Below, piece after piece: positions 8,221-16,332 of a stretch of DNA of 64,000 nucleotides. This DNA comes from Micromonospora sp. KC606 (GTDB lineage Bacteria; Actinomycetota; Actinomycetes; Mycobacteriales; Micromonosporaceae). The first letter of the stretch is position 1; every line of letters begins with the position of its first letter. The translations under genes and the position numbers were made by a program. The stretch is from NCBI RefSeq assembly GCF_004348675.1, contig NZ_SMKN01000001.1:123976-187975 (forward strand), written 5' to 3'. The notes below the pieces were generated by a model. It did not search any database, was not told where the DNA came from, and saw only the letters and a program-made list of their open reading frames with translations.

Positions 8221-9024
8221 TCAGGGCTGGGCTGGGGGCTCGGTCTGGTAGGCCTTGTGCAGGAGTTGGGCGAAGTTGTCGCCGTTCGCAAGCTGCCTGT
8301 CTCCCAGGCGAGAGACAGGAATGGCTGGGGTCCAGGAGTTCATGATGACGCCGGCCATGTCCTTGCTCAGGTCAGCTCGGCGGATCTCGCGAGTCTGCTG
8401 AGGGACGCCGAGGTTTTGGAGCTGGCGGGTGACGGTCTGCATGGTTACTCCGGGCAGGATGTCGGCCTTCGGCCAGATGACCTGCTCGCCATCCCAGAAG
8501 GCCATGTTCCAGATGGTCGCTTCGCTCAACCGGCCCTCACTGTCCTCGAAAGCGGCGTCGTCGAAGCCGCGGGCTTGGGCCTGCCGGAGGTACAAGGTCT
8601 TGCTGACCTCGCCGACGTGCTTGATGCCAGACAGGTGCCGCTGGTGGTGGACGATGTCCAAGGCAATCGGCCCGGTAGGCGGCTGGGCCGGATCGGTGAG
8701 CTTGATCAGCACGTCCAGGCTCAGGTCAGGGCTGGTGGCCATGAACTCCCCTGGCCGGGAGGTGACGAAGCAGGTGAGTGACACATCCGGTCCACTCGCG
8801 TCGATGGCCGCGCGCAGGTACTCGCGGACCCGGCTGTCGGGTAGGTGCTGGCCGAACAGCACCTCGCTCGCCCGGCGCAGGCGCTCCAGGTGTAGATCCA
8901 GGCCCCGGACAGCCCGGTCGCGGACCTGCATCGCGGTGAAGTGGGCGTAGCCGGCGAAGGCCAGCGGTGCGAGGTCCTTGGCGGTGGCGGGCTTACCGTT
9001 GAGATGAGTGAGCGAGATAGCCAT
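8221..9024 (-). CDS. Aminotransferase class IV family protein
   Basis: 267 aa from ATG 9024. The class IV (fold-type IV PLP) signature region is present: SGIKHVGEVSKTLYLRQAQA (candidate PLP lysine in IKH), then DDAAFEDSEGRLSEATIWNM and LPGVTMQTVTRQL. Members include branched-chain aminotransferases, D-amino acid aminotransferases and aminodeoxychorismate lyase; this one is not close enough to any to name the reaction. Divergent from a MerR-type regulator, with a palindrome between them in the promoter position, so MerR control is likely. Start chosen because the palindrome and promoter lie immediately upstream. Confidence 0.8.
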   Translation of the reverse strand: MAISLTHLNGKPATAKDLAPLAFAGYAHFTAMQVRDRAVRGLDLHLERLRRASEVLFGQHLPDSRVREYLRAAIDASGPDVSLTCFVTSRPGEFMATSPDLSLDVLIKLTDPAQPPTGPIALDIVHHQRHLSGIKHVGEVSKTLYLRQAQARGFDDAAFEDSEGRLSEATIWNMAFWDGEQVIWPKADILPGVTMQTVTRQLQNLGVPQQTREIRRADLSKDMAGVIMNSWTPAIPVSRLGDRQLANGDNFAQLLHKAYQTEPPAQP

Positions 9025-9041
9025 GCCAAGAATGTAGGAGC

Positions 9042-9055
9042 TGACACCAGTGTCA
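9042..9055. promoter_or_regulatory. Candidate MerR operator, palindrome TGACACCAGTGTCA
   Basis: TGACAC-CA-GTGTCA lies between the divergent aminotransferase and MerR genes, 18 bp from the aminotransferase start. On the minus strand TTGACA of the palindrome could serve as -35 element. MerR proteins bind such dyads within the promoter spacer. Confidence 0.5.
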
Positions 9056-9079
9056 AAGGCAAGCGTTCAGGACAGGCAG

Positions 9080-9430
9080 ATGCTGCGCGTTGGTGAGCTG
9101 GCCTCCCGCACGGGGGTGAGCCCGCGGTTGCTGCGCTACTACGACAACCAAGGCCTGCTGGCCACCGAGCGCTCTACGACCGGGCAGCGGCTCTTCGAGG
9201 CCTCGGCTGTAGAGCAGGTCCGCTCCATCCGCCTCCTGCTGGAGGCCGGCCTGCCGACTCGTGTGATCGCCGAGCTGCTGGAGTGCATCCACGAACCCGG
9301 CCGGCTCGAACCATGTGCTGTGCCCACCCTCATTGAGCACCTCCAATCATACGACGAACGCATCGCCAGCCTCCTCAACACCCGCACCGCCCTCCAAGGA
9401 CTCATCAACTCCTCGACTCCGGAGCAGTAA
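9080..9430 (+). CDS. MerR-family transcriptional regulator
   Basis: 116 aa from ATG 9080 (GTG 9050 is in frame but falls inside the operator-like palindrome). The MerR winged HTH is textbook: LRVGELASRTGVSPRLLRYY at the N-terminus followed by DNQGLLATERSTTGQRLFEA. The dimerisation helix is at the C-terminus (IEHLQSYDERIASLLNTRTA). No extra effector domain and only one Cys, so metal sensing is not supported. Probably controls the divergent aminotransferase. Confidence 0.88.
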   Translation: MLRVGELASRTGVSPRLLRYYDNQGLLATERSTTGQRLFEASAVEQVRSIRLLLEAGLPTRVIAELLECIHEPGRLEPCAVPTLIEHLQSYDERIASLLNTRTALQGLINSSTPEQ

Positions 9431-9511
9431 CAGCTCGGAGAGAGCTCGGATCCCGTGGCGACGGGCACCTCGGATGCGATGCGCTGGCTCCGTTACCAAA
9501 GGTAATCATTA

Positions 9512-9772
9512 AGCACTACCACCACCCTGGCCATGGCCGTCGGCCTGCTCCGCCCCGACGCCGGCAGCGCCGAGATCTTCGGCGTGGACGTCTGGCGCGC
9601 AACCGTCCGGGCCAAGAAACTGATCGGCGTGCTGCCCGACGGCAACGCCATGCCGGAACGGCTTACCGGCCGCGAGGTCCTCACCTACCTCGGCCTGCTG
9701 CGCGGCCTGCCCCCCGCCGTCGTCGCCGAGCGCACCGGCGAACTCCTTTAGATCCTCGAACTCGACTCCGCC
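9512..9772 (+). pseudogene. ABC transporter ATPase fragment (post-Walker A part)
   Basis: Begins with STTTTLAMAVGLLRPDAGSA, the segment directly after a Walker A lysine in DrrA-like ATPases, and continues EIFGVDVW and TGREVLTYLGLLRGLP to GELL, then TAG at 9749-9751. The P-loop start, signature motif and Walker B are all absent. After the TAG the same frame reads ILELDSA, which still looks ABC-like. It then changes abruptly to response-regulator sequence, marking a deletion junction at about 9772. Confidence 0.7.
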
Positions 9773-10088
9773 ATCACCGCCCTGCGCCACTCCCACCCCC
9801 ACATCAAGACCCTCGTCCTGACCACCTTCGACGGCGACTTCGACGTCCTGCCCGCCATCGAGGCCGGCGCCACCGGCTACCTCCTCAAAGACGCCCCCAC
9901 CGACGAACTCCTACGCGCCGTCCGCGCCGCAGCCGCCGGCGAGCCAGTCCTGTCCCCCTCCGTCGCCGGCCGCCTGATGGGCCAGGTCCGCAAACCGGCC
10001 AAGGCCGCCCTTACCGACCGCGAACTCCAAGTCCTCGCCCTCGTCGCCGACGGCGCCTCCAATCGCCAGGCAGCCGCCAAGCTCTCAG
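9773..10088 (+). pseudogene. NarL/LuxR-type response regulator fragment, in frame with the ABC fragment
   Basis: Reads TALRHSHPHIKTLVLTTFDG, AIEAGATGYLLKDAP and LTDRELQVLALVADGASN. These are the end of a receiver domain (with its KDAP loop) and the start of a LuxR helix-turn-helix. The phosphorylated Asp region and the recognition helix are both missing. It is fused in frame to the upstream ABC fragment and broken off at about 10088. Debris from a two-component/ABC resistance locus. Confidence 0.7.
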
Positions 10089-10204
10089 GTCATGGCCACC
10101 CGCCGGAATACCAGACAGTTTGATTACATGACCCTGCCAGTCGGACGGGCCCGGGCGGCACTGCCGGTCCCACCCTCCAGCTTCATGGGTGTACCTCCAA
10201 ATCC

Positions 10205-10480
10205 ATGTCCATCGCGGCGGCGCTGGTCGGCGGCCAGCAGGACGGCTCGATCCGGGCCGACGACGCCGACCTCACGGCCCGCGCGGTCTTCCTGACCACA
10301 CAGTCCTTCGTGCTGTCCGTCCGTACGGTCGCCGACGGCGTCCCGGTCGCGAGTTCGACCGGGAGCTGGCGCGACTGGTCGACGGCTACCTGCGACCATG
10401 GTTGGCGGGCGACAGCCGCACGCTGGCCATCGCCGCCTTCGACGACCCGTTCGGGAAGCGCTGGCGGCTCACCCAACGCA
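10205..10480 (+). pseudogene. TetR regulator C-terminal fragment with frameshift
   Basis: MSIAAALVGGQQDGSIRADD, ADLTARAVFLTTQSFVLSVR and TVADGVP match the ligand-domain end of a TetR protein. Near 10354 the frame shifts and continues as REFDRELARLVDGYLRP. The DNA-binding domain is gone. The fragment lies only 6 bp from the convergent FadR-type gene. Confidence 0.6.
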
Positions 10481-10486
10481 AGCCGG

Positions 10487-11281
10487 TCAGCGCGCGTCGC
10501 CTGCGGTGGGCGGGACTGCCGGATCGGCGGTCTGTTCCCAGATGGCCTTCATCTCGTCGAAGGCGTGTTCCATGATCTGGACCATCGCGCTGCGGGCCCG
10601 TTCGCCGTCGCGCCGCTGGATCGCCTGAGCCACGTCGGCGTGCAGTTGGAGGGCCTGCTCGTGCGGGTGGTGGGGCATGAGGTTGTAGTGGTGTCGGCCG
10701 CTGAGCACCTCGGCGACCAGGTTCTGGAGCTTGACGAACATCTCGTTGCCGGAGGCGGCCAGCACCCGCCGGTGGAACTCGATGTCGAGACGCAGGAAGC
10801 GCTCCTCGTCGCCGGCCTTGCCGGCGGCCCACATCCTCGCGGCGAGGCCGACGAGTTCGCTCGCCTCGTCGTGACCGACGCGGCCGGCGGCCAGCCAGGC
10901 GGCGTGCGGTTCCACCGCCGTCCGCAGTTCGGTGATCGAGCGGATCTGGGCGATGCGGCCGGCCGAGGCGAGTCGCCAGTGGATCACCTGCGGGTCGAAG
11001 ACGTTCCAGGCGTCCGGCGGGCGGATCATGACCCCGACGCGTCGGCGGGTCTCGATGAAGCCGATCGAGGCGAGCACCCGCAACACCTCGCGGACCACCG
11101 AGCGGGACACCGCGTACCGGTCGACGAGATCGTCGATGTTGAGGACCAACCCGGGCGGGAGATCGCCACCGCAGATGGCCGTGCCGAGGTGATCGAGTAC
11201 GCGTGCGTGCAGCCCGGCCTCGGTAGGGGCGTTCTGGCCGGCTACGCCCCCGGAGGAGTGCGGTTCCACGCCACGGAGCAT
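10487..11281 (-). CDS. FadR-subfamily GntR regulator of the hexonate operon
   Basis: 264 aa from ATG 11281. The winged helix is at about residues 25-85 (LHARVLDHLGTAICGGDLPP; DRYAVSRSVVREVLRVLASI). The C-terminal FCD effector domain shows its acidic/histidine metal site pattern (LDIEFHRRVLAASGNEMF; MPHHPHEQALQLHADVAQAI). FCD-domain GntR proteins commonly bind sugar acids. It is divergent from the ABC importer and catabolic genes, which process hexonates, so it is very likely their repressor, released by an aldonate or 2-keto-3-deoxy intermediate. The same frame stays open far beyond 11281 on the minus strand, but that is antisense to the importer gene. Confidence 0.85.
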   Translation of the reverse strand: MLRGVEPHSSGGVAGQNAPTEAGLHARVLDHLGTAICGGDLPPGLVLNIDDLVDRYAVSRSVVREVLRVLASIGFIETRRRVGVMIRPPDAWNVFDPQVIHWRLASAGRIAQIRSITELRTAVEPHAAWLAAGRVGHDEASELVGLAARMWAAGKAGDEERFLRLDIEFHRRVLAASGNEMFVKLQNLVAEVLSGRHHYNLMPHHPHEQALQLHADVAQAIQRRDGERARSAMVQIMEHAFDEMKAIWEQTADPAVPPTAGDAR

Positions 11282-11404
11282 ATCAGTTAGATCAACCTCT
11301 TGAATAAATCTGCTTTTTCGGCCTAGCATCCGGATGTTAAGCGGATGTAAACACCGGGGTTGGCGCCCTACCCGGGCAGCGACCGGGACAGAAGGAGAGA
11401 TAGC
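11282..11404. promoter_or_regulatory. Divergent promoter region of the hexonate locus with direct repeats
   Basis: The 123-bp gap between the regulator and binding-protein genes contains the direct repeat CCGGATGTTAA / GCGGATGTAAA (11330-11351), an AT-rich island (TTGAATAAATCTGCTTTTTC, about 11298-11319) and the ribosome site AAGGAG (11392-11397). The repeat is a candidate regulator site. No experimental support. Confidence 0.4.
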
Positions 11405-12694
11405 GTGCGACGTCGATCGATAATCGGCACTTCTCTGGCCATGGTCGTCGCCGTTGGCCTGTCCGCCTGCGGTGGCGGTGACGACGGCGGCAGCGGGTCG
11501 AACACCCTCCGCGTGACGCTGGTCAACCACGTCTGGACGGAGAACATCAAGAAGGCCCTGCCGGAGTTCGAGAAGCAGACCGGCCTCAAGGTCGAGGTGA
11601 CGCAGCTCGGCGAGGACCAGCTGTCGGACCAGTACAACGTCAAGCTGAACGCCGGATCCACCGACCTGGACGTGATGATGTACCGGCCGCTGCAGGAGGG
11701 GAAGCTGTTCGCCCGGAACAAGTACCTTGCCGACCTGACCGACAAGGCCAAGTCGGACGGCGCGTTCGAGTTCGGCGACTTCCAGCCCGGGCCGGTGCAG
11801 GCCACCACGTACGAGGACAAGCTGGTCGGGGTGCCGATCATCACCGAGCAGGAGGTGCTCTACTACCGCAAGGACCTGCTGGAGAAGTCTGGATTCACCG
11901 CCCCGCCGAAGACCCTCGACGAGCTCAAGGCCCAGGCGGCGAAGGTCGAGGCCGACAACCCGGGCGTGGCGGGCTTCGTGTCCCGGACCGGTAAGGCCGC
12001 CGCCGTGACCCAGTTCTCCAGCTTTCTGTACAGCTTCGGGGGCGACTTCGTCGACGCGAGCGGCAAGGCCTCCGTCAACACCGAGCAGGCCAAGCAGGCC
12101 TACGCGTACTACGGCGGTCTGCTGCGCCAGCACGGCCCGGAGAACATCAGCACCGACATGAGCTGGTCCGAGGCGATGGCGATCTTCACCCAGGGCAAGG
12201 CGGCGTTCTACACCGAGGCCAACTCGCTCTACAGAAACGCCACCGATCCGGCCAAGTCGAAGGTCTCCGAGACGGTCGGCTTCGCCCCCTTCCCGGCCGG
12301 CCCGGCCGGCTCGAAGCCGTACAACATCCCGTCCTGGGCGCTCGGGGTGAACGACGCGTCCAAGAACAAGGACAACGCCTGGAAGTTCATCCAGTGGGCG
12401 GCCGGCAAGGAGCAGTCGCTGGCGCAGCAGAAGGCCGGCGTCCCCGGCGCCCGCGCCTCCGTGTGGGCGAACCCGGAGGGCACCGCAATGTTTCCGCAGG
12501 ACCTGGCCGAGGCCACCAAGGTCAGCACCGCCAACGGTGTCGGCCACGACCGCCCGCTGGTCGTGAAGGTCGCCCAGGCGCGGGAGATCGTCGGCCAGCC
12601 GATCGTCGACGCGATCACCGGCAAGGACGCGGCGGCCTCGGCCGACGCGGCCAACGAGGCGTTCCAGAAGTTCCTCGACGACGAGGCGAAGTAG
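11405..12694 (+). CDS. ABC sugar/aldonate importer, lipoprotein substrate-binding protein
   Basis: 429 aa from GTG 11405, chosen for the AAGGAG site 7 bases upstream. The lipoprotein signal is RRRSIIGTSLAMVVAVGLSA followed by Cys22 (lipobox LSAC) and a Gly-rich tether. The mature protein is a family 1 extracellular solute-binding protein (NTLRVTLVNHVWTENIKKAL; VPIITEQEVLYYRKDLLEKS; DNAWKFIQWAAGKEQSLAQQ). It captures the substrate outside the membrane and delivers it to the two permeases encoded downstream. No ATPase is encoded in the operon, so a shared MsiK-type ATPase probably powers uptake. Substrate inferred from context: hexonate or uronic-acid oligosaccharide. Confidence 0.88.
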   Translation: MRRRSIIGTSLAMVVAVGLSACGGGDDGGSGSNTLRVTLVNHVWTENIKKALPEFEKQTGLKVEVTQLGEDQLSDQYNVKLNAGSTDLDVMMYRPLQEGKLFARNKYLADLTDKAKSDGAFEFGDFQPGPVQATTYEDKLVGVPIITEQEVLYYRKDLLEKSGFTAPPKTLDELKAQAAKVEADNPGVAGFVSRTGKAAAVTQFSSFLYSFGGDFVDASGKASVNTEQAKQAYAYYGGLLRQHGPENISTDMSWSEAMAIFTQGKAAFYTEANSLYRNATDPAKSKVSETVGFAPFPAGPAGSKPYNIPSWALGVNDASKNKDNAWKFIQWAAGKEQSLAQQKAGVPGARASVWANPEGTAMFPQDLAEATKVSTANGVGHDRPLVVKVAQAREIVGQPIVDAITGKDAAASADAANEAFQKFLDDEAK

Positions 12695-12774
12695 TCCGAC
12701 CGCGGGTGGTGGGGCTGACCGGCTTCGCCACCCGCGCCGGGACCCTGGCCGCCCTGAGAACCCCGGAGACCCTC

Positions 12775-13725
12775 ATGTCAGCCGTGACCACACCCGTCAG
12801 CAGACCGTCCGAGACCCGCCCGGCGTCCCCGGCGGCGTCGGCCTGGTCGCGTTGGGCCAACGCGCACCGCAAGTGGCTCTTCGCGGCGCCCGCCATGGTG
12901 TTCGTCGCCGTTTTGATCATTTTTCCGGTCGCGTGGACCGGGTACCTCAGCCTGACCGATGCCGAAGGGTCGGTACGCGCCGAGAGCGAGTTCATCGGCT
13001 TCCAGAACTACCTGGAGGTGCTCTCCGACACCGACCGGTTCTGGCCGGCGGTGTGGCGCACGATCCTCTTCACCGGCGTCGTGCTCCTTGTCGAGGTCGT
13101 GCTCGGCATGGCGATCGCCCTGCTGCTGTGGCGACCGTTCCGGGGCGAGAAGTGGGTCCGCGTCGCCATCCTGATGCCGCTCGTCGCCACGCCGGTCGCG
13201 GTCGGCATGATGTGGCGGCTGATCTTCGACCCCAACATCGGCATGGCGAACCAGATGCTGAGCTGGTTCGGCATCGGCCCGCAGCCGTGGCTGGCCGGGC
13301 AGAACTCGGCCCTGCCGACCACGATGTTCATCGACATCTGGCAGTGGACCCCGATGGTCGTGCTGATCTTGCTCGCCGGCCTGACGTCGCTCTCCGACGA
13401 GCCGCAGGAGGCGGCGCTCATCGACGGCGCCAGCACCTGGCAGCGCTTCCGGCACGTCACCCTGCCGCTGCTGATGCCCACCGTGATCGTTGCGATCCTG
13501 CTGCGCGGCATCGACGCCCTGAAGACCTTCGACATCCTCTACGCGACCAAGGGCCGCGGTGGCGGATCCTTTCACGAGGTGGAGACCTTGAACGTCTACG
13601 CCTACGGCCTCAGCTTCGACTACAACGACTACGGCGTCTCATCGACGGTCCTCATCATCTTCTTCCTGATCATCATCGGGGTGATGTGGGCCTTGACCTA
13701 CCGCAAGAAGGGGCTGGAGCGATGA
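12775..13725 (+). CDS. ABC sugar permease, MalF/UgpA type
   Basis: 316 aa from ATG 12775. A Pro/Ser-rich N-terminus precedes the first helix (WLFAAPAMVFVAVLIIFPVA). The family's EAA loop for ATPase contact is present (EEAALIDGAS preceded by PQ, then TWQRFRHVTLPLLMP). About six membrane helices follow the MalF-type pattern. The gene lies 80 bp after the binding-protein gene and overlaps the next permease by ATGA, so the two permeases are made together as a heterodimer. Confidence 0.9.
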   Translation: MSAVTTPVSRPSETRPASPAASAWSRWANAHRKWLFAAPAMVFVAVLIIFPVAWTGYLSLTDAEGSVRAESEFIGFQNYLEVLSDTDRFWPAVWRTILFTGVVLLVEVVLGMAIALLLWRPFRGEKWVRVAILMPLVATPVAVGMMWRLIFDPNIGMANQMLSWFGIGPQPWLAGQNSALPTTMFIDIWQWTPMVVLILLAGLTSLSDEPQEAALIDGASTWQRFRHVTLPLLMPTVIVAILLRGIDALKTFDILYATKGRGGGSFHEVETLNVYAYGLSFDYNDYGVSSTVLIIFFLIIIGVMWALTYRKKGLER

Positions 13726-14537
13726 AGCCGAGCAGGCCGTTCAAGGTGTTCCGGGCGGTGGCCCTGGCCGTCGTGGTGTTCTCGCTGGTCGCGCCGCTGC
13801 TCTGGATGGTCGCCGCGTCATTCAAGACCAACGTCGACATCTACGACACTGGCAAGGCCTTCGCCTTCTCGCCCACGCCGGACAACTACGACACCGTCCT
13901 CCAGCAGGCAAACTACGTCCAGTTCATCGGCAACAGCCTCTGGGTGGCGCTCGCGGCCACCGTGTTCTCGCTGATCCTCGGCGTGCCGGCGGCGTACTCG
14001 ATGAGCCGTTTCAACATGAAGAAGTCCGCGCTCGTCGTGCTCATGGCCCGGGTGATCCCCGGCGTCTCGCTGCTGGTGCCCTGGTACTACGTCTTCTCGA
14101 ATCTGCAGATGGTCGGCGGGTACACCGTGCTGATCCTCAGCCACATGTTCGTGTCGTTGCCGCTGGTGGTCTACATCATGATGGGCTACTTCGACGGCCT
14201 TCCCACCGAACTCGAAGAGGCGGCCCTGGTCGACGGACTGACCCACATCGGCGCGTTCCGGCGGATCACCCTGCCGCTGTCGGTGCCCGGCGTCGCCACC
14301 GCGGGAATCCTGTCCTTCATCTTCTCCTGGAACAACTTCATGTTCGCCCTGGTGCTCTCCGGGGCCGACACCAAGACGCTGCCCGTCGCGATCTTCGATT
14401 TCATCGGCTACGCCAGCATCGACTGGGGCGGCCTGATGGCGGCGGCCACCGTGGTCACCCTGCCGATCATGCTCATCGCCCTGTTCGTGCAGAAGTACAT
14501 CGTCTCCGGCCTCACCGCCGGCGCCACGAAGGGCTGA
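13722..14537 (+). CDS. ABC sugar permease, MalG/UgpE type
   Basis: 271 aa; ATG 13722 overlaps the previous stop (ATGA). Family features are the first helix ALAVVVFSLVAPLLWMVAAS with FKTN after it, AAYSMSRFNMKKS, and the EAA loop ELEEAALVDGLTHIGAFRRI followed by TLPLS. It pairs with the upstream permease to form the membrane channel of the importer. It is followed 3 bp later by the galactonate dehydratase gene. Confidence 0.9.
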   Translation: MKPSRPFKVFRAVALAVVVFSLVAPLLWMVAASFKTNVDIYDTGKAFAFSPTPDNYDTVLQQANYVQFIGNSLWVALAATVFSLILGVPAAYSMSRFNMKKSALVVLMARVIPGVSLLVPWYYVFSNLQMVGGYTVLILSHMFVSLPLVVYIMMGYFDGLPTELEEAALVDGLTHIGAFRRITLPLSVPGVATAGILSFIFSWNNFMFALVLSGADTKTLPVAIFDFIGYASIDWGGLMAAATVVTLPIMLIALFVQKYIVSGLTAGATKG

Positions 14538-14540
14538 GGC

Positions 14541-15689
14541 ATGACGACGATCGCACGGGTCGAGACGTTCCTCGTCGCGCCGCGCTGGCTGTTCGTCCGG
14601 GTGGAGACCTTCTCCGGAATCGTCGGCTGGGGCGAGGCGACGTGCGAGGGCCGCTCCGAGACGGTCCGCACCGCCGTCGAACAGCTCAGTGAGCTGCTGG
14701 TCGGCCGGGACGCGCTGCGCATCGAGGACCACTGGCAGGTGCTGACCAAGGGCTCGTTCTACCGGGGCGGACCGATCCTGGCCAGCGCCGTCGCCGGGCT
14801 CGACCAGGCGCTGTGGGACATCGCCGGTAAGCACTTCGGCGCGCCGGTGCACCAGCTGCTCGGCGGCCCGGTCCGGGACCGGATTCGAATCTACGGCTGG
14901 GTCGGCGGCGACGAGCCCGACGAGGTCCGCGACCAGATCAGCGCCGCTGTCGAACGCGGCCTGACCGCGGTGAAAATGAACGCGTCCGGGCGGATGAGCG
15001 CGGTCGCCTCGGTCGCCGAACTCGACGGCGTGGTCCGGCGGGTGGCCGCCGCCCGCGAGGTGCTCGGCGACGAGCGGGACGTCGCGGTCGACTTCCACGG
15101 CCGGTTCACCCTCGCCACCGCCCGCCGGATCGCGCCACTGCTCGAGGAGTTCCGGCCGTTCTTCCTCGAGGAGCCGGTGGTTCCGGAGAACTCGCACCTG
15201 ATCGCCGAGTTCGTCCGCTCCACCACCACGCCGGTGTCGACCGGGGAGCGGCTCTACAACCGGCAGGAGTTCCTGCCGGTGCTGCAGGCCGGCATCGCGG
15301 TCGCCCAGCCGGACCTCTCGCACGCCGGCGGCATCACCGAGGTACGCAAGATCGCCGCGCTCGCCGAGGTGTACGACGTGCAGCTCGCCCCACACTGCCC
15401 GCTCGGGCCGATCGCCCTGGCAGCCTGCCTGCAGGTCGGCTTCGCGACGCCGAACTACCTGATCCAGGAACAGAGCATCGGCATCCACTACAACCTCGGC
15501 GCCGAAGTGCTCGACTACTGCCTCGACAAGACCCCGCTGACGTTCGTCGACGGGTACGTCGAGCGGCTCACCGCTCCCGGGCTCGGCATCGAGATCGACG
15601 AACACGCGGTGCGGACGGCGGACAAGCGCGGCCACGCCTGGCGCAGCCCCACCTGGCGGCACCGCGACGGCTCCTACGCGGAATGGTGA
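14541..15689 (+). CDS. dgoD: D-galactonate dehydratase (mandelate racemase/enolase superfamily)
   Basis: 382 aa. Dehydrates D-galactonate to 2-keto-3-deoxy-D-galactonate. The enolase-superfamily active site is readable: metal ligands Asp184 (VAVDFHGRF, with His186), Glu210 (FFLEEPV) and Glu236 (STGERLY), and catalytic His285 (LAPHCPLGP). Spacing matches characterised DgoD proteins. N-terminal capping domain ARVETFLVAPRWLFVRVET. Sits between the importer permeases and the keto-deoxy-phosphogluconate aldolase, as expected for a De Ley-Doudoroff-type route. A closely related aldonate dehydratase cannot be excluded by eye. Confidence 0.87.
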   Translation: MTTIARVETFLVAPRWLFVRVETFSGIVGWGEATCEGRSETVRTAVEQLSELLVGRDALRIEDHWQVLTKGSFYRGGPILASAVAGLDQALWDIAGKHFGAPVHQLLGGPVRDRIRIYGWVGGDEPDEVRDQISAAVERGLTAVKMNASGRMSAVASVAELDGVVRRVAAAREVLGDERDVAVDFHGRFTLATARRIAPLLEEFRPFFLEEPVVPENSHLIAEFVRSTTTPVSTGERLYNRQEFLPVLQAGIAVAQPDLSHAGGITEVRKIAALAEVYDVQLAPHCPLGPIALAACLQVGFATPNYLIQEQSIGIHYNLGAEVLDYCLDKTPLTFVDGYVERLTAPGLGIEIDEHAVRTADKRGHAWRSPTWRHRDGSYAEW

Positions 15690-15693
15690 TCAC

Positions 15694-16332
15694 ATGACCG
15701 TCAACCTCACCGCCGAACTCGCCGCTGCCCGCATCCTCGCGGTCATTCGCGGCACTGACACCGCCGGCGCGATCGCCGCCGGGACCGCCCTGCTGGAGGA
15801 GGGGGTACGCCTCGTCGAGGTGGCCCTCACCACGCCGGACGCCCCGCGCGCCGTGGCGGCGCTGCGCGCCGTCGCGCCCACGGGGTCCGTGGTCGGAGCC
15901 GGCACCGTACTCACCGCCGCCGACGTCGCCGACGTGGCCGCCGCCGGCGCGCAGTTCGTGGTCACGCCGGCCGTGGTGGAGTCGATCTCCGAGGCGGCCC
16001 GCCGCGGGATCCCGGTCGCCGCCGGGGCCCTCACCCCGACCGAGGCGTACACCGCGACGCGGATGGGGGCGTCGGCGATCAAGCTGTTCCCGGCGTCGGT
16101 CGGCGGCCCGGCGTACCTCAAGGCGGTGCGCGACCCGTTCCCGGACATCCCGTTCGTCGCGGTCGGCGGCGTGGGCTTGGACGACGTGGCCGGCTACCTC
16201 GCAGCCGGCGCGATCGCGGTGGGCGTCGGCGGTCCGCTGGTCGGCGACGCCGCCTCCGGCGGCGACCTGGCCGCACTGCGCGCCCGGGCCCGCACCTACC
16301 TCGCCGCGGTACGCGGGCCGGTGGGCTCATGA
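15694..16332 (+). CDS. eda: KDPG/KDPGal aldolase
   Basis: 212 aa class I aldolase of the Eda/DgoA family. Cleaves 2-keto-3-deoxy-6-phosphogluconate (or the galacto isomer) to pyruvate and glyceraldehyde 3-phosphate. Schiff-base Lys130 lies in ASAIKLFPAS. Glu42 in LVEVALTTPDA and the GAGTVL loop are both conserved. It overlaps the kinase gene by ATGA (16329-16332), and its start lies 4 bp after the dehydratase stop. Which epimer is preferred cannot be told from sequence; the operon context (dgoD plus manD) suggests both. Confidence 0.9.
   Translation: MTVNLTAELAAARILAVIRGTDTAGAIAAGTALLEEGVRLVEVALTTPDAPRAVAALRAVAPTGSVVGAGTVLTAADVADVAAAGAQFVVTPAVVESISEAARRGIPVAAGALTPTEAYTATRMGASAIKLFPASVGGPAYLKAVRDPFPDIPFVAVGGVGLDDVAGYLAAGAIAVGVGGPLVGDAASGGDLAALRARARTYLAAVRGPVGS

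Noticed and set aside
11282..12547. Minus-strand open frame continuing the FadR-type gene by more than 400 residues
   Set aside because: It is exactly antisense to the binding-protein gene, whose codon use and protein are clearly real. The regulator domain starts at 11281.
13818..15662. 614-codon minus-strand frame across permease and dgoD
   Set aside because: Antisense shadow of two well-supported genes; translation is Gly/Asp/Arg-rich with no family features, typical of GC-rich complementary frames.
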